A stretch of 64,000 nt of DNA from Timema cristinae (GCA_039000515.1 JBCFYV010000233.1:1-64000); one strand, 5' to 3'; shown: positions 32,544-44,084, numbered from the stretch's first letter. Made by a program: numbers and translations. The notes: a model not told the origin generated them from the letters alone.

Positions 32544-34951
32544 GTTCCTGAGGGAATTAACACCACAAATTTAGAAAATGCATCCAGCACTACCAAAATA
32601 GACGTGTTGCCCTGGGAGGAACGCGTAAGGGGCCCAACATAGTCAACAAAAACTTTCTCCCAGGGGCGTGTGGCAACGTCAGCAGAATGAAAACCAAATT
32701 TCGAGTTTTGTGAGGGTTTGGCCCTTTGACAGGCCTCACACTTGCGCACCCATTCCCTTACGTCCTTGGGCAAGTTGGGCCAATAAAACTCCTTGGAAAC
32801 TTTCCTCTCAGTTTTGAGCACCCCACAATGCCCACCCAAAACAGAATCGTGGAAATACTTAAGGAGCATAGGTCTGAGCTTCTCGGGAATATAGTATTTG
32901 GGTCTCCCCCTAATATTAGTCACTAAGAGACCCTTGCGCAGGCGATAGTTCCCAACTACTTCCCCAGTTCTAATCCTATCTACGAGCTGTTTACAAAATT
33001 CATCCTCGGCCTGATGAGCACCAATTGAAATAAAAGATTCTGGGATGGTGTGAATCACGCCTAGCGTTCCCGCCTCCGCTTCATCTCCTACAGGGTCAAG
33101 ATCCTCTGCCATCCGCGACAACGCATCTGCTACAACATTCTCTTTACCCGCGACATGATGGGTAGTGAAGTCAAACCTAGAAAGCCTCCAGATCCAGCGG
33201 CCTATTTTACCCAGCTGTTTGGGGTGGTTCCATAGCCAGGTCAGCGCCATGTTGTCAGTATACAGGTCAAACTTTCTAAGCTCTAGGTAGTCTGAGAACT
33301 TTTCTACCGCGAAAACACAACCTAGGCATTCTTTTTCGTACGTACTGTACTTTTTCTCAGCAGCATTTAAGGTCTTGCTGGCGAACGCTACCGGCCTACA
33401 TCCATCAGGGGTTCGCTGCGAAAGCACCGCGCCGAGGGCAATTGACGACGCATCAACATGTAAAATAAAAGGGAGGGAGAAGTCGGGCATGCGCAATACC
33501 GCCGGAGAGACAAGGTGCCGTTTGAGGGCGAGAAAAGCATCATTTTGTTCCCGACCCCACGCAAATACAGCTCCCTTTTTCTTAAGGGTGTTTAGGGGGT
33601 AAGCTAACTCAGAGAAAGAGGGGATAAACCTGGCGTAATATGCGCACATCCCCAAAAACCTAGAAGTTCCCTTTAAATTCTTCGGGGTAGGGAAGTCAAG
33701 AATAGGCTTGACTCGCTCAGGGTCAACGAGCAAATTTCCCCGGGAAATAACATATCCCAGATACGGGACAGACTCCTTAGCCCATGTAACCTTTTCAGGA
33801 TTAACAGTGAGTCCAGCAGAGCGCAGACGTTCTAACACAGTTTCTACGTGACGCAAATGGTCCTGAAGTGAATTACTATAAATGCAAATATCATCGAGAT
33901 AATTGAAAACAAATTTAAATTTTAGGTCGGCAAGAATATGATCTAACACACTACTAAGCGCTTGTCCCCCGCAACTAATGCCTAACGGGACTCGGTTAAA
34001 TTCATAAACCTGCCACGGAGTTATAAAGGCGGTAAATTTCTTGGATGGCTCTGAGAGCGCGCATTGGAGGAAGCTAGCGTTAAGATCAATGAGACTGTAG
34101 TACCTGGCTTTACCAAGGTGTTGGAATGCCGACTCTAGGCTAGGCATCGGATAAGGATCGAAAACAAGTTTCTTATTAAGTTTCCTGTAGTCAACAATGA
34201 GGCGATGCCCCTTGCCCTTGCGGGGAATAATGAAAGCGGGGCTGGCATAAGGTGATTTAGACGGGCGAATGACTCCTTTTTTTTCTAAGTCGAAAATCAG
34301 ATCTCTAAAAATCTCCATTTTGGGAGGAGCGCATGAGTATGGCCCTGACCGTACGGGGATGTTGTCAAGAGCAACAATGTCGTAAGGGAGAATGTCGCAT
34401 TTCCCCCACCTATCTGTGATTACATCAGAAAACCGGTTAACTACCCTTTGAATGGCCTCTTTATCCCTATCCAAAGGAAACAAGCATGGCGGCGTTTTCT
34501 CGGTCGCAAACGAGACAAATTCCCCTGGCGCAAAACTAAAGGAGACTATACGTTTTCCCATATCCAACCTAGCGTTGGTCTCAAACAAAAAATCGTTCCC
34601 CAAAATCATGTCAAACGGCAGGGTCGGCACTACGTAAAAGGAACGTTTCCAAGAAAACCTGTCAATTTTAATGGAGAGACGTACCTTATGGTCTACCATT
34701 AAACATTGCCCATTCGCAACAGTGTACGATTTCGGGCCAATATCTTCACACATAATATTAACTTTGCCCCCAATAATACCAAGAAGTTTCTCACTAATGA
34801 AGGAGTTGCTCGCCCCCGTATCAAATAACCCTAAACATCCCACAGGACCAATACAAACATTAACCATGGGATTCAAAATCCGCGGCATAAAACTTACAGA
34901 CGTGGCCGTACCACGGTCGCAAACGCGCCTTATTAGTTTACCTGCCTGCAC
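32540..34951 (-). CDS. pol: gypsy pol: protease, RT, RNase H, integrase N-part
   Basis: 803 codons. Protease active site GLFDTGASNSF near residue 42. RT spans about residues 200-400 with FVFNYLDDICIY. RNase H follows (LHVDASSIALGAVL, YTDNMALTW). The integrase zinc region has H-X-H (HDSVLGGHCG) and C-X2-C (CEACQRAK), and the first catalytic Asp lies in FVDYVGPL. The frame overlaps gag by about 19 bases in another frame, a usual arrangement for ribosomal frameshifting between gag and pol. It stops at 32540 before the rest of integrase. Confidence 0.93.
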   Translation of the reverse strand: MQAGKLIRRVCDRGTATSVSFMPRILNPMVNVCIGPVGCLGLFDTGASNSFISEKLLGIIGGKVNIMCEDIGPKSYTVANGQCLMVDHKVRLSIKIDRFSWKRSFYVVPTLPFDMILGNDFLFETNARLDMGKRIVSFSFAPGEFVSFATEKTPPCLFPLDRDKEAIQRVVNRFSDVITDRWGKCDILPYDIVALDNIPVRSGPYSCAPPKMEIFRDLIFDLEKKGVIRPSKSPYASPAFIIPRKGKGHRLIVDYRKLNKKLVFDPYPMPSLESAFQHLGKARYYSLIDLNASFLQCALSEPSKKFTAFITPWQVYEFNRVPLGISCGGQALSSVLDHILADLKFKFVFNYLDDICIYSNSLQDHLRHVETVLERLRSAGLTVNPEKVTWAKESVPYLGYVISRGNLLVDPERVKPILDFPTPKNLKGTSRFLGMCAYYARFIPSFSELAYPLNTLKKKGAVFAWGREQNDAFLALKRHLVSPAVLRMPDFSLPFILHVDASSIALGAVLSQRTPDGCRPVAFASKTLNAAEKKYSTYEKECLGCVFAVEKFSDYLELRKFDLYTDNMALTWLWNHPKQLGKIGRWIWRLSRFDFTTHHVAGKENVVADALSRMAEDLDPVGDEAEAGTLGVIHTIPESFISIGAHQAEDEFCKQLVDRIRTGEVVGNYRLRKGLLVTNIRGRPKYYIPEKLRPMLLKYFHDSVLGGHCGVLKTERKVSKEFYWPNLPKDVREWVRKCEACQRAKPSQNSKFGFHSADVATRPWEKVFVDYVGPLTRSSQGNTSILVVLDAFSKFVVLIPSGT

Positions 34952-35975
34952 TCCCTCTGAGCGTGCCCCAATCTATTGCAGCGGAAACATCTAACTCTAG
35001 AAATGTCACGAGGCCCGCGGCCCCCCTGGTTAGCACCCACAGGGTTACTACCCCCCAAGTACCTAGAGCGGTTCCCGAGCGGACGAGCGCCGATAAGCGG
35101 CACAGGAGAACTTGCTCCGGGATTTGAACCCGACTGCGCGCGGCTTACAACCTCAGGCGTATGCGCATTGAGATATTCCTCTTCTGAGAGAAGAGTCTCT
35201 TCAATGTGCGAAGCCAAGGCATAGAGATCAAGTATACAAGTTGGTTTACTTGAGAACACAAAATGGCGCCTGGTAAGCGGCGACACATTCTCCAAAATAA
35301 TATTTACAAGTTCAGGCTCCTTAAGATCGGCATTGAGTACGCGAGCTGCCTCCGTGATAGATAGAACAAAGTTCCTAAAAGTTTCACAAGGAAACTGAAA
35401 TCTATGCACAACCTCCCTGCATAACTTCTGTCTAACTCTACTAGGTAACAACGTATTAAGAATCTGGTCAGTTACTGCCTTAACTGATAAACCTGCCTGA
35501 ATACCCCCGGAAAATAATTCGGTTAAGAATCCCGACGTTTTGGACAAACACAATGTCAAAAACTCGGGCTCACTAACAAGTTTAAGGCGGGATGCCCGGC
35601 TAATTTCAACCAAGAAGTTAAATAACTCCGTGTAGTTCTGACCACTACACACAGGAATGCGACCTAATATTTCCAATAGGACCTTACTATGACATTTAAC
35701 AGATACCGCTGGCGTTTGGAGGACGGGGGGAGGGGAGGGCATCATCGGTTGTTCACCACTCGCAACTGTGTCCATGCCAAAATCTGCCGGAGATTCCCCA
35801 ACCTCACTCACTAGTTCGCATAAGATAGACCTTAACTCACCCACCGTTGCGTTGGGTGGAGTAGGGTGGACCAATTTTGGAGCTCGGCGATGAGTTGTTC
35901 ACGGTTCAGTCTGTAGACATCAGATCTCGTCAGTTTGGTTGATGGCTTGTCGTCTGGTTTCAGCGGAGGAGCCAT
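34933..35975 (-). pseudogene. gag: gypsy gag with one early frameshift
   Basis: An ATG at 35975 (MAPPLKPDDKPS) opens a frame with a short helix-like region (VYRLNREQLIAEL). It runs out of frame near 35860, where the main gag frame (open from 35874 to 34933, 313 codons) takes over. The main frame ends in one zinc knuckle, CFRCNRLGHAQREC. The shift lies in a CCACCC-rich stretch and looks like a small indel. Gag forms the virus-like particle; with the shift an ATG-initiated product would be truncated. Confidence 0.8.
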
Positions 35976-36608
35976 GGCCAACGACAGTATGAAAAAAGAT
36001 ACAAATAGGTATTAGTACAATGTATTACATAAAATATAACCCTCTGGCATATTTCCCTTTTTGTTTGATTACCTTTAAACAGAATTTCTCGGCATCTTTC
36101 CAAGCCCATACCTTATAGAGCCATAGTCGTTCGAGGCATGAACTAAGGACCAAGAGCATAATATAGACGTAAACGTCGAAATTATAAAGCCAATAATTAC
36201 TAACCAGTAACTATCAACCATGTAACCACTACCAACTTACCAAATAATCACTGGTAACCACGGTAACCATGCAAACCATGCTAACCACGCTAACCATGCT
36301 AACCACGCTAACCATGCTAACCACGCTCTGCTACCATTTTGCAACCCCCCCCTTAATATCCATAAGGCGAGAGAGGCAGTAAATTAGGTAAAGAGTTACC
36401 TGAATGAACATAACAATTTTATTTAGTCAAAAAAACAATAACAAGCTGAGCAAACAATCAACACCGCGTGAAGCGCGCTTTTCCGTCCAACGTGGAAATC
36501 AATTACATCAAAGGTAAACATAAACGTTACCTCCTCAAAACAAATCACGTTACATTAAACCCATCAAAGGTAACGGTCCGGGATCTCAGTGACATGGTCT
36601 TTGGTTTA
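35976..36608 (-). other. gypsy 5' leader with 18-bp repeats
   Basis: Untranslated region between the 5' LTR and gag. It holds a tandem block at about 36253-36327 whose unit is accatgctaaccacgcta (four units plus diverged ones). The bases just inside the LTR (minus: taaaccaaagaccatgtcac) did not give a clear tRNA match, so the PBS is not assigned. Confidence 0.65.
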
Positions 36609-37495
36609 TGGTTCTTTGGTTACTTCGCTAAATTGATTAGTTCCTAAACTGGTTACTCTAGCGTTTAAGTTATCCACCCTAGTATAAATATATATCTTTC
36701 TTACAGGCGCCCGTAGCAAACGTGACGTCATAGCAATTAAACAAGGCCACAAGGTAATAATAACCCAACAACCCTAGGCGTTAAACTTGGCGAACAAGGT
36801 TGAGTCCAGACACAGCTATACTTGAAAATAACATAAGCCGGGTTTCGAACCCAGGACCAGACAACCTCTGGTTAAAAGCTAATATTGGCAAACGTATGAA
36901 ATACAAATAAATAGGGCTCAGACCCTGAATATAAGTGGTGGCGAAAGCGACGGTCTAACTCCCAGCCGCGATAAGCGCGTAGCATAGTCAAAATTCAAAT
37001 AAAAATAATTTAATAACAAAGTCCAAATAGTAATTTAGAAAGAGTTCCCCCCATGACGCCGAAATAGTAAATTTGGTAGGAAGGTAATATTCCCCGAAAC
37101 CCAGTCGCTGCCCTCACCTCTTATCCTCGAGCCGGTGGGGTAGTAAGTGACCTGAGATCCCGGTACCGCTAGTATTTATACGAAATATAATTCTCAGAAA
37201 AGGGGGGGCGGATCGAAGGAAGGGAAGGTTGGAGAACATTACAAACAAGGGGGGGGGGGAGAAGTTCGAGGCTCATATCGAAACACGTAGCACCTTCGCG
37301 AAGCTCGGCGAAGGCGGAAACGGAACTCTTCTATCCATTTTCTCTGCTGGCCGAACACGTGGTCGAGCCTCATTGCCGGCTGGCGCAGACACGCCTTCAG
37401 TCAGTCTGTTGTATTTGGCGAGAGCGGAGGTCGCTGGTCAAGCTAGTGCCGCGTGTTGACCCAGTTGGCTGTCCCAGTTGGTGAGTGTTGTTACA
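36609..37495 (-). repeat. gypsy 5' LTR
   Basis: Pairs with 30064-30974. A TATAAATA box on the minus strand at 37173-37180 is the likely core promoter, as this is the upstream LTR of the minus-strand element. Confidence 0.9.
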
Positions 37496-38260
37496 ATGTA
37501 AGTTGTTACAACACATCACAACCCAAGGAAATTTTCTCAGGAGTCCTGCAAGGAGCAGTCCTCTCTCCTTTGCTGTATAACGTCTACACCAGCGATGCGC
37601 CGATAGAACCAGGCTGTGAAATGATAATGTATGCCGACGACATGGTTCTGTACTCATCGGACAAGAACATCACAAGAGCCGAAAATAAAATACAAAGATA
37701 CCTTCTCAACCTGGAACAATGGTTCACAAAATGGAGGATCAAAGTTAACACTGACAAAAGTGCAAAACTAATTTTCACCAAGAGACGCCCAAGAACTAAC
37801 ACTGAAATACAGTTATTTGGTACAATCATTCCAAATGCAAAATCAGTAAGGTACCTTGGAGTAACTTTGGACTGTCAGCTCAACTACAGTGCTCACATAT
37901 TAAAAGCAAAAAATGCAGCCATAGGAAAACTAGTATCGCTCTACCCAATTCTCAAATCTAATCATTTATCAAGATCAAAAAAAGTGCTAATATACAAATC
38001 TCTTATCCGCTCATCCATCCTGTATGGTTGCCAGATATGGGGTTCAGTGGCAAAAGGTCACATTAAAACACTACAAATAACTCAAAACAAAATCCTAAAA
38101 ACTATCTTGGAGTAAGGTTTAGAACGCCAACAGAAATGGTGCACTTTATGTGCAAGATTAAAACAATACAAGAAGTTCTAGAAGAAGTGCCAAGACAGCG
38201 ACAACCCAATCATCAGAGAACTGGGAACATACAACCTCCTAGAGAAAAAGACGTATAAAA
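37496..38260 (+). pseudogene. jockey ORF2, RT core and C-terminus
   Basis: Begins exactly at the gypsy LTR edge. It encodes GVLQGAVLSPLLYN, the YADDMVLYSS active site, then VRYLGVTLDCQLNY and SILYGCQIWG, the thumb and C-terminal region of jockey RTs. A TAA after KTILE (38113-38115) and a frame change precede a last piece with RTPTEMVHFMCKIK. The N-terminal RT blocks are absent on this side and on the other side of gypsy. Confidence 0.88.
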
Positions 38261-38508
38261 GACCTAGGACGAATTAAAAGAAGAGAGAAAAGAAAAGAGA
38301 ATAAAAACCAAAACTAAGGAAAAAAAAAACCCTCCCAAATTCAATCCTTCATTCCATATCCTTTAACACTAATATCACTTTCTATTACAGGTTCACATGT
38401 TCACTATCACCAAAATACCTCATACTACTAGATTAATTAAACCTCTCTATTTTACAGGTTCATAATTCATATTTTCACCAACCACATCATCCGAATTTAA
38501 AAAAAAAT

Positions 38509-39560
38509 AAACACGAAGAAAGCCTCGTCATTACTTGGTGAGCCCTGGCATTCGATCAATGAGTGCCAGAAAGCTACAAGTAGAGACGAGGAGTATAACA
38601 GAACACAATGAAAATTTACGAAAGTAAATTCCCATTAGCCAAGTACACAAACAGTCATGTCACAATTGTTATACATCTCAAAGATGAGAAAAGAAATAAG
38701 GAATTATCTCGGTACTCAAAAGTAAACAAAGTCCTTCTCGAACTGGTGGCACTGTTCAACAGTGTCAGCATTAGAGAAAGTCAACATTAAAAAAAACAAC
38801 CATTTTTAACAAAATGGGAACTAACATATTCATATTAAAATTACTTTGAGGGTACTTTACATTTGCAGTAATTTCCAAATTTAATCATATCTTGCTATTA
38901 TTCGAAATGTGAAATAACTTATTGCTAAGTTAAAGTAATATATAAAAAAAATACTTCAACCTGAAATATATTTTTTTATAAAATTAACAGTTCCTGTGAT
39001 TTTGGCATCTAAAAAAAAATGAGGTCCAAGAAATTGATTACACTAATTGGTGAACAGATTTGTTATTTCTTAAAGAGTTTTTCCTCAGTACGTTTCAATA
39101 ACAGTTAACATTATTTCATATAATGTATAGTGTATATATAGTGTGATTGGAATATTTCTGTAAAAAATGTCTATTTTGTTTCACACAGATTGAGAAAGTA
39201 TGTGCAGCGCATTGTAACATTTATTTGTTTAATATACCCAAATTATAATTATATTCATAAAATGCATCTCAAATATTGGTTGATTGCTTTCGGCCAGGAT
39301 ACTGGATTCCTTGCATTCCATTGTGAAGTGTTAAAACCATTGTCCTTTAGAGCGCTACAGTGAACTCGATGAGCTTATTCCATTGTACAGTTTTAGCTTC
39401 TTTACAAAATACAGAGTGCTGAGGTGGAAAAGTTTTAAGATTAAGAACTCAAAAAATGCTGAAATGATGGAAAAAGTAAAGTGAGGAACGCTATATATTT
39501 ATTGGAACAAAACAAGAATTTTAGAAAGTAAAAAAAACGAAATGAGGGACATAATTTAGA
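38509..39560. other. Spacer with family A fragment
   Basis: About 38780-39020 resembles family A (ttactttgagggtactttac, gaaatgtgaaataactta). A short inverted pair, gcctcgtcattacttgg / acaagtagagacgagg, lies at 38522-38591. No supported gene. Confidence 0.4.
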
Positions 39561-39703
39561 ACAATATGAAAGCTAAGAAGGAAAACATGGTGAAGACACA
39601 CTTGAGATTGCTGCCTTTACTCAGTATGTTCAGAAGGCCCTTGCAGATTTTGGAGCTGTGCGTGGTGAATTTCTTCGCTATGGCGACTCTCCCGCTCACA
39701 CTT

Positions 39704-40388
39704 TTATTTTACCGCCTGGAGGGTTTCGCGATGCATCTCTGCGTCGAATTCCATCTTGAGACGCAGTCGCTCCATCTCCAGGCGGTGCCGCTCCTCGGCC
39801 CGCTGCTGGCGATTCTTGGCCTCTGCCAAACGCTCACAGTGCAGTTCCTTATCCCCTTGGATGGTGAGTTTTGCCCTCTCCTCATGTGCGCGGACTGTCT
39901 TTTGCAACACATCTTGGCGGATAAATTTTGGGGTCAGTAGGGGTGGTGTGGGAGAGGATGGTGGTGGTGGTGGTGTGGGAGAGGATGATGGAGGTGAGGG
40001 GATGATGATGGTGGTGGTGTGGGAGAGGATGATGGAGGTGGTGGTGGTGGTGGTGTGGGAGAGGATGATGGAGGTGGTGGTGTGGGAGAGGATGATGGTG
40101 GTGAGGGGGATGATGATGGTGGTGGTGTGGGAGAGGATGATGGAGGTGGTGGTGGTGGTGGTGGTGTGGGAGAGGATGATGGAGGTGGTGGTGGTGGTGG
40201 TGTGGGAGAGGATGATGGAGGTGGTGGTGTGGGAGAGGATGGTGGTGGTGAGGGGGATGATGATGGGGGTGGTGCAAGTAATGGGATAAATTGGATGCAA
40301 GGGGAAGTGTTGCTCAGGCTGCCCGACACTTGAGGATCAGGTGTGAGGAATGACAGGGGCTTGCTGGCACTACTTGTTGTTGGAATAT
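39704..40388 (-). pseudogene. Harbinger-associated Myb/SANT-like protein, last exon
   Basis: A cag| acceptor precedes 40388. The exon starts IPTTSSASKPLSFLTPDPQ, homologous in pattern to FPTTSSVSLSLPFLTQALQ at 55863. A Pro/Ser-rich tract follows (PPPSSSPTPP repeats). After a frame change near 39990 a charged coiled-coil tail begins: FIRQDVLQKTVRAHEE, then RHRLEMERLRLKMEFDAEM, stop at 39704. Such proteins are the second gene of PIF/Harbinger elements and help the transposase enter the nucleus and bind DNA. The DNA-binding exon was not found near this copy. Confidence 0.6.
39945..40270. repeat. GGT-rich minisatellite, 27-bp type units
   Basis: About ten units of ggtggtggtgtgggagagga plus tgatgga with variable numbers of ggt. 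On the minus strand they encode Pro/Ser/Thr repeats. Plus-strand Gly/Asp frames are shadows. Confidence 0.85.
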
Positions 40389-41134
40389 CTGTGAAAAATG
40401 AAGGACATCACGAATATAACAAACATAACCACAGACTGGTTTGGATAAGAAGGAACTTTCTCAACATTTTAACTGTCATGAGGACACTAATAAAAAGAAA
40501 TAAAAACACTGAAAGGATAGGAATATTAATAAGTGCATATTTAGTTTTCTTCGAGAACTTCATTCAAGCCAATAATTAATTTTCATATTATATTTATTTT
40601 TTATATACTTTTAGAGTAAGTCTATACAGTTTAAGTTGTATTACCACATCTAGAAATGTAAAAACTGTAATAAATATATGCCTAACTGCGCACCACCCTT
40701 AGAGGGTGGACAAGAAACTGCATACATCTTTAAAATAAAACCACTCCATGCCTAATCCATCCTCACTAACTTTCTACACACTTCCCTATCCTTACATACA
40801 TCCTTCGCTTCAACAACATTCATACACCGAGTCATAGGCTACATGCTCTTTTTATTCTTAAAGAGCTTTGTTTCTTTTTTTCACACATTCATCTATTGAT
40901 GATTGATAAAACTGTTGTTCCAATTTAAATTATCAACATTGTGTGATTGGTATTTTAAAAAACCGATCACATCAGGTACCTACTGAATCTAAAATTATTT
41001 AGAATAATATTGATTAAAAATACTAGCCTTTTTACTTTCTCATAGGCTAAAGAAATTATGGTAGTCATGGACATTTTCGGCCTCAAGATTATGATGACTA
41101 ACATTCTATTGGTCCCAAACTTTAAAAAAAATTG

Positions 41135-41140
<6 letters not shown>
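40389..41140. other. AT-rich spacer with small hairpin
   Basis: A perfect 7-bp-stem hairpin, ccacccttagagggtgg, lies near 40692-40708. A family A fragment (about 40990-41120) has agaaattatggtagtcatgg. No gene. Confidence 0.4.
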
Positions 41141-41211
<71 letters not shown>

Positions 41212-41216
41212 ATATC
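41141..41216. repeat. (AT)n microsatellite
   Basis: About 76 bp of nearly pure alternating AT with one phase break. It would form cruciform or slipped structures easily. Confidence 0.95.
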
Positions 41217-41470
41217 TTTTGCCATTTGACTTGTAAAACTTTTGAGGCACAATAATAGGAAAATATACAAACGGTTTTACAAAATAAACATCATTATACC
41301 ATCAGCTCTAAGAAAATTTACTTACTAATATGAAAAGCTATTTGGAATACACATTACATGGACAGAAATATATTTAGTTGTGAAATAGTGTACTACATAC
41401 ACAAAAAAACACATACACTATACATTGTGTAAAAAGAACATGAATAATTTGATATGAAATTATTTCGTTT

Positions 41471-41714
41471 AGCACTGTCTTACTACCCATCCAGGTTATA
41501 CACCTAGGTGCTAACTACGCTCATGGTTTTAAGGTTTAGGGAGGTTGTATTTATAGGAAGTGTACCCGCATTTGCAAGGAGGTAGTGTGTGAAACAATTT
41601 TGGAAAAACCCTTCAGTACACTCGACCAAGATACTAACCTCTATCTCCCCGTCATTGTCAGTCTAGTCTACTGCGAGTGTAGCGTGTTAGACCATGTGGC
41701 CTCCGAAGTGGGTG
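41471..41714 (-). repeat. Near full-length SINE, minus strand
   Basis: Tail (agcactgtcttactaccc) at left, body, B-box complement near 41630, and A-box complement (ctccgaagtgggtg) at right. The 9-mer atgaaatta lies on both sides (41454-41462 and 41717-41725), a possible target duplication. The 70-codon plus-strand ORF here is a shadow. Confidence 0.8.
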
Positions 41715-41871
41715 ACATGAAATTAAATGTTCACTCAAACATTACACCAATAGTAACTTCCATTATTGTTTTAGCAACAAGTAAGCAGATAAAATAAACA
41801 TAACAATGAAATTAAAATAAATGGTATGACACAATCACACAAACTTTTTCATATTTTCTAAGTATTATAGC

Positions 41872-42433
41872 TAGAGATAGAGTAAATTCGCTTTTGCGAA
41901 AAAACGCGAAAAAACAATAAAAGGGTCGAAAATAGGCTATTTATAAGTTTTCTTTGCGTTTCATGGCATTTGAGAGTGTTTAAAGTGATTTTTATTTTGC
42001 GAATTAACGCAAAAAATAAGAGTTTGAGAGTATTTTAGCTAAATTATTCTATTTAGCGAAATAGACGCGAATTCCCTGAAAATGCTGTGCATTTAAATAA
42101 AATGCTGAGAATTTCTATAAAACTATGTTTTTCAGCTGAAATTAAGTGATTAAAAAATCTTTGAGTTTCACTCGTCTGTGTGCTTCAGCTCCAGTTTTAC
42201 TTGCATCCTGTGCCTTCCACAGCCCATCCGGCTAATCGCCACATTCCGTTAGTCTTTGCTTAGCAACCAGCCACTCCCCCCCCTTCCCACCAATTCTTAC
42301 GAAAGCCCAACCTCTGTCTTGACGCGAAAGCACTTTCTCTGCTACAAAATGCTAAATTATGTCATAAAACGCTAAATTTCCAATAATTAATGCTAAAAAA
42401 ACTGAAAATTAATGCTATTTTACCCTATCTCTA
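41872..42433. mobile_element. hAT-type MITE (562 bp)
   Basis: Terminal inverted repeat TAGAGATAGAGTAAA at left against TAGAGATAGGGTAAA read from the right, one mismatch. Flanks attatagc (41864-41871) and attatagg (42434-42441) form an 8-bp duplication with one difference. The interior holds no transposase but many short repeats of gcgaa/cgctaaa types, and a C-rich patch near 42280. Confidence 0.85.
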
Positions 42434-42441
42434 ATTATAGG

Positions 42442-43784
42442 TTCAAAGATAATTTTCAAAAATAGGTTTTGAGTAAACTATCTATCCCTAGGTATGTTTT
42501 CCTCATCAAAACAAACTTATCATATTGTTACTCTCAATAAACACTCTTTATTAATACATTCTAAGCCAAATTGTTCAGTTATGGCTATTTAGCAAAATTT
42601 AAATTCTCAAAATAAATTATTTGTAAACTGCCCTTAAATAATTTGTTAACTAATAATTTGAATTCAATCTTTAAGATCAATTTCAAAAATTTTAAGGTTT
42701 TATATCATTCATTGTAGCTAAACAACCCTTAAATTAATTTATTTTAGATAAATAAAGATATATTAATATTGAAAATGGAAAATAGTCGCCAGTTTTCAGT
42801 TTTAAACCTATTTAAAAAAAAAAAAAAAAATCTATTGTTACAAAATTCAGTAATTAGTTAATTACTATTACTAAATGATTTTTTTTGGGAAGACAAATAT
42901 ATATACTATCTACTTGTATAATACAAAAAGCTTAACAATTAGCCAATTTGAACCCAAATGATAAAGCCATCTTTTAAAATATTAATATTTCAAAGAAAAA
43001 ACTCATCAGTAAACTACTAGCAGAATTTCTCCCCGAAAACAAGTATACATCTTTCTTTATATGTCACCCTTATGAGTAATGAGGTGGACTGGATAGGACT
43101 AGCTCAAAATAAGAACAGGTGGTGTACTTTAGTAAGTGCGGCAATGAACTCTCAAGTGTGTAATACCATATACCAAGTAAGTATTAGAAAATAATAAACA
43201 TTACTTAGTCATATTATCAGGATTAAAATACTAGTAGTTTCGTTTATTTTGCTATTCAATAACAAAAAGGTTAGTAACCCAAACTGATAGTAAGACTTGG
43301 TGATAAAAAGACAACCAAACTGAATTGTTTATTTACAAAGTATTTTGTTCTCATTCACAGATAACACTGCTTTAAATAATGATTGTGAAGTGTTTTTGAT
43401 TATTTTAGCATTATTTTGCGCTTTTAGTTTTTAATCCTGTCTATGACAGACCTATGTCAATATTATCCAACCTAACAAAACATAACCTTCAATCTGTATA
43501 TGCATAAAAGGTTAGTCATCACTCTCACAAGAGACTGAACTTTCGATGATGGGGCGATCAAGGTTTGAATTCCAGTCATAACTTCTTTCGTACTTTTATA
43601 AATGCTTTGTGTACTTTAATTTATTCATAATTACTGTTGATACAGTTTATAACTTATATATTCGAGTGACACAAGATGTTACAAAGACATATTCCCTGGC
43701 CTAAACTCCAATTTTGGAATGCATGCGTAGTTCTATATCTCCCCCCACCCCCCACCCCTCTTCCACACGCACATCCCCCCATGT
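42442..43784. other. AT-rich spacer
   Basis: No gene. A B-box-like motif (caaggtttgaattcc, 43560) hints at a worn SINE. A C-rich run lies at 43741-43780. Confidence 0.4.
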
Positions 43785-43985
43785 CTTAAGACTTGTCCGG
43801 GCTATACACACTTGTAATTAATACTCAAAGGGTGTGTAAAGATGGTGTACTTATATTTTTGTGGAAGAAAAGTGATTATTCATTTAGAAAAAGACACCCA
43901 TTAAATCTTCCCGAGATTCGAATGCGGACCTTGCTGTAAGCAGCAAATCAGACTAAAGGAACTTTACGTTCAGTCTAAATACCCA
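43785..43985 (-). repeat. Diverged SINE, minus strand
   Basis: Tail remnant gacttgtccgggctatac at left, B-box complement cccgagattcgaatgcgg near 43905. More diverged than other copies. Confidence 0.6.
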
Positions 43986-44084
43986 ATGATGTGTATGATG
44001 AGTCCCACTATAGCATTTGTCAAACTATTTTAAATCAAACCAATACATATTTTCAGATGAAATTCTGATGGAGCCATCGTGTAA

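Larger units (their letters stand above)
30064..37495 (-). mobile_element. gypsy-type LTR retrotransposon (7.4 kb)
   Basis: LTRs at 30064-30974 and 36609-37495 run TG to CA and are almost identical apart from scattered substitutions and extra 13-bp units in the left copy. Minus-strand order is gag, protease, RT, RNase H, integrase, as in Ty3/gypsy. Three frame changes are present (gag start, gag/pol, within integrase). Flanking bases do not form a target duplication, consistent with rearrangement at the left side. No envelope gene was recognised between integrase and the 3' LTR. Confidence 0.9.
26800..38508 (+). mobile_element. jockey-type LINE split by a gypsy element
   Basis: 5' UTR (about 26800-27166), broken ORF1 (27167-28512), ORF2 endonuclease and linker (28513-about 29720), then foreign DNA including gypsy (30064-37495), then the ORF2 RT core and C-terminus (37496-about 38260) and an A-rich 3' end (about 38330-38508). 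Part of the RT palm between the two halves is missing, so the gypsy insertion was accompanied or followed by deletion. Outer limits are approximate. Confidence 0.8.

Noticed and set aside
38608..38790. 60-codon plus ORF downstream of jockey
   Set aside because: No recognisable domain and no conserved context; too short to support.
39756..40333. Plus-strand Gly/Asp/Val-rich open frames
   Set aside because: They are frames through the GGT minisatellite. The minus strand has a splice acceptor, homologue-like N-terminus and a coiled-coil tail.
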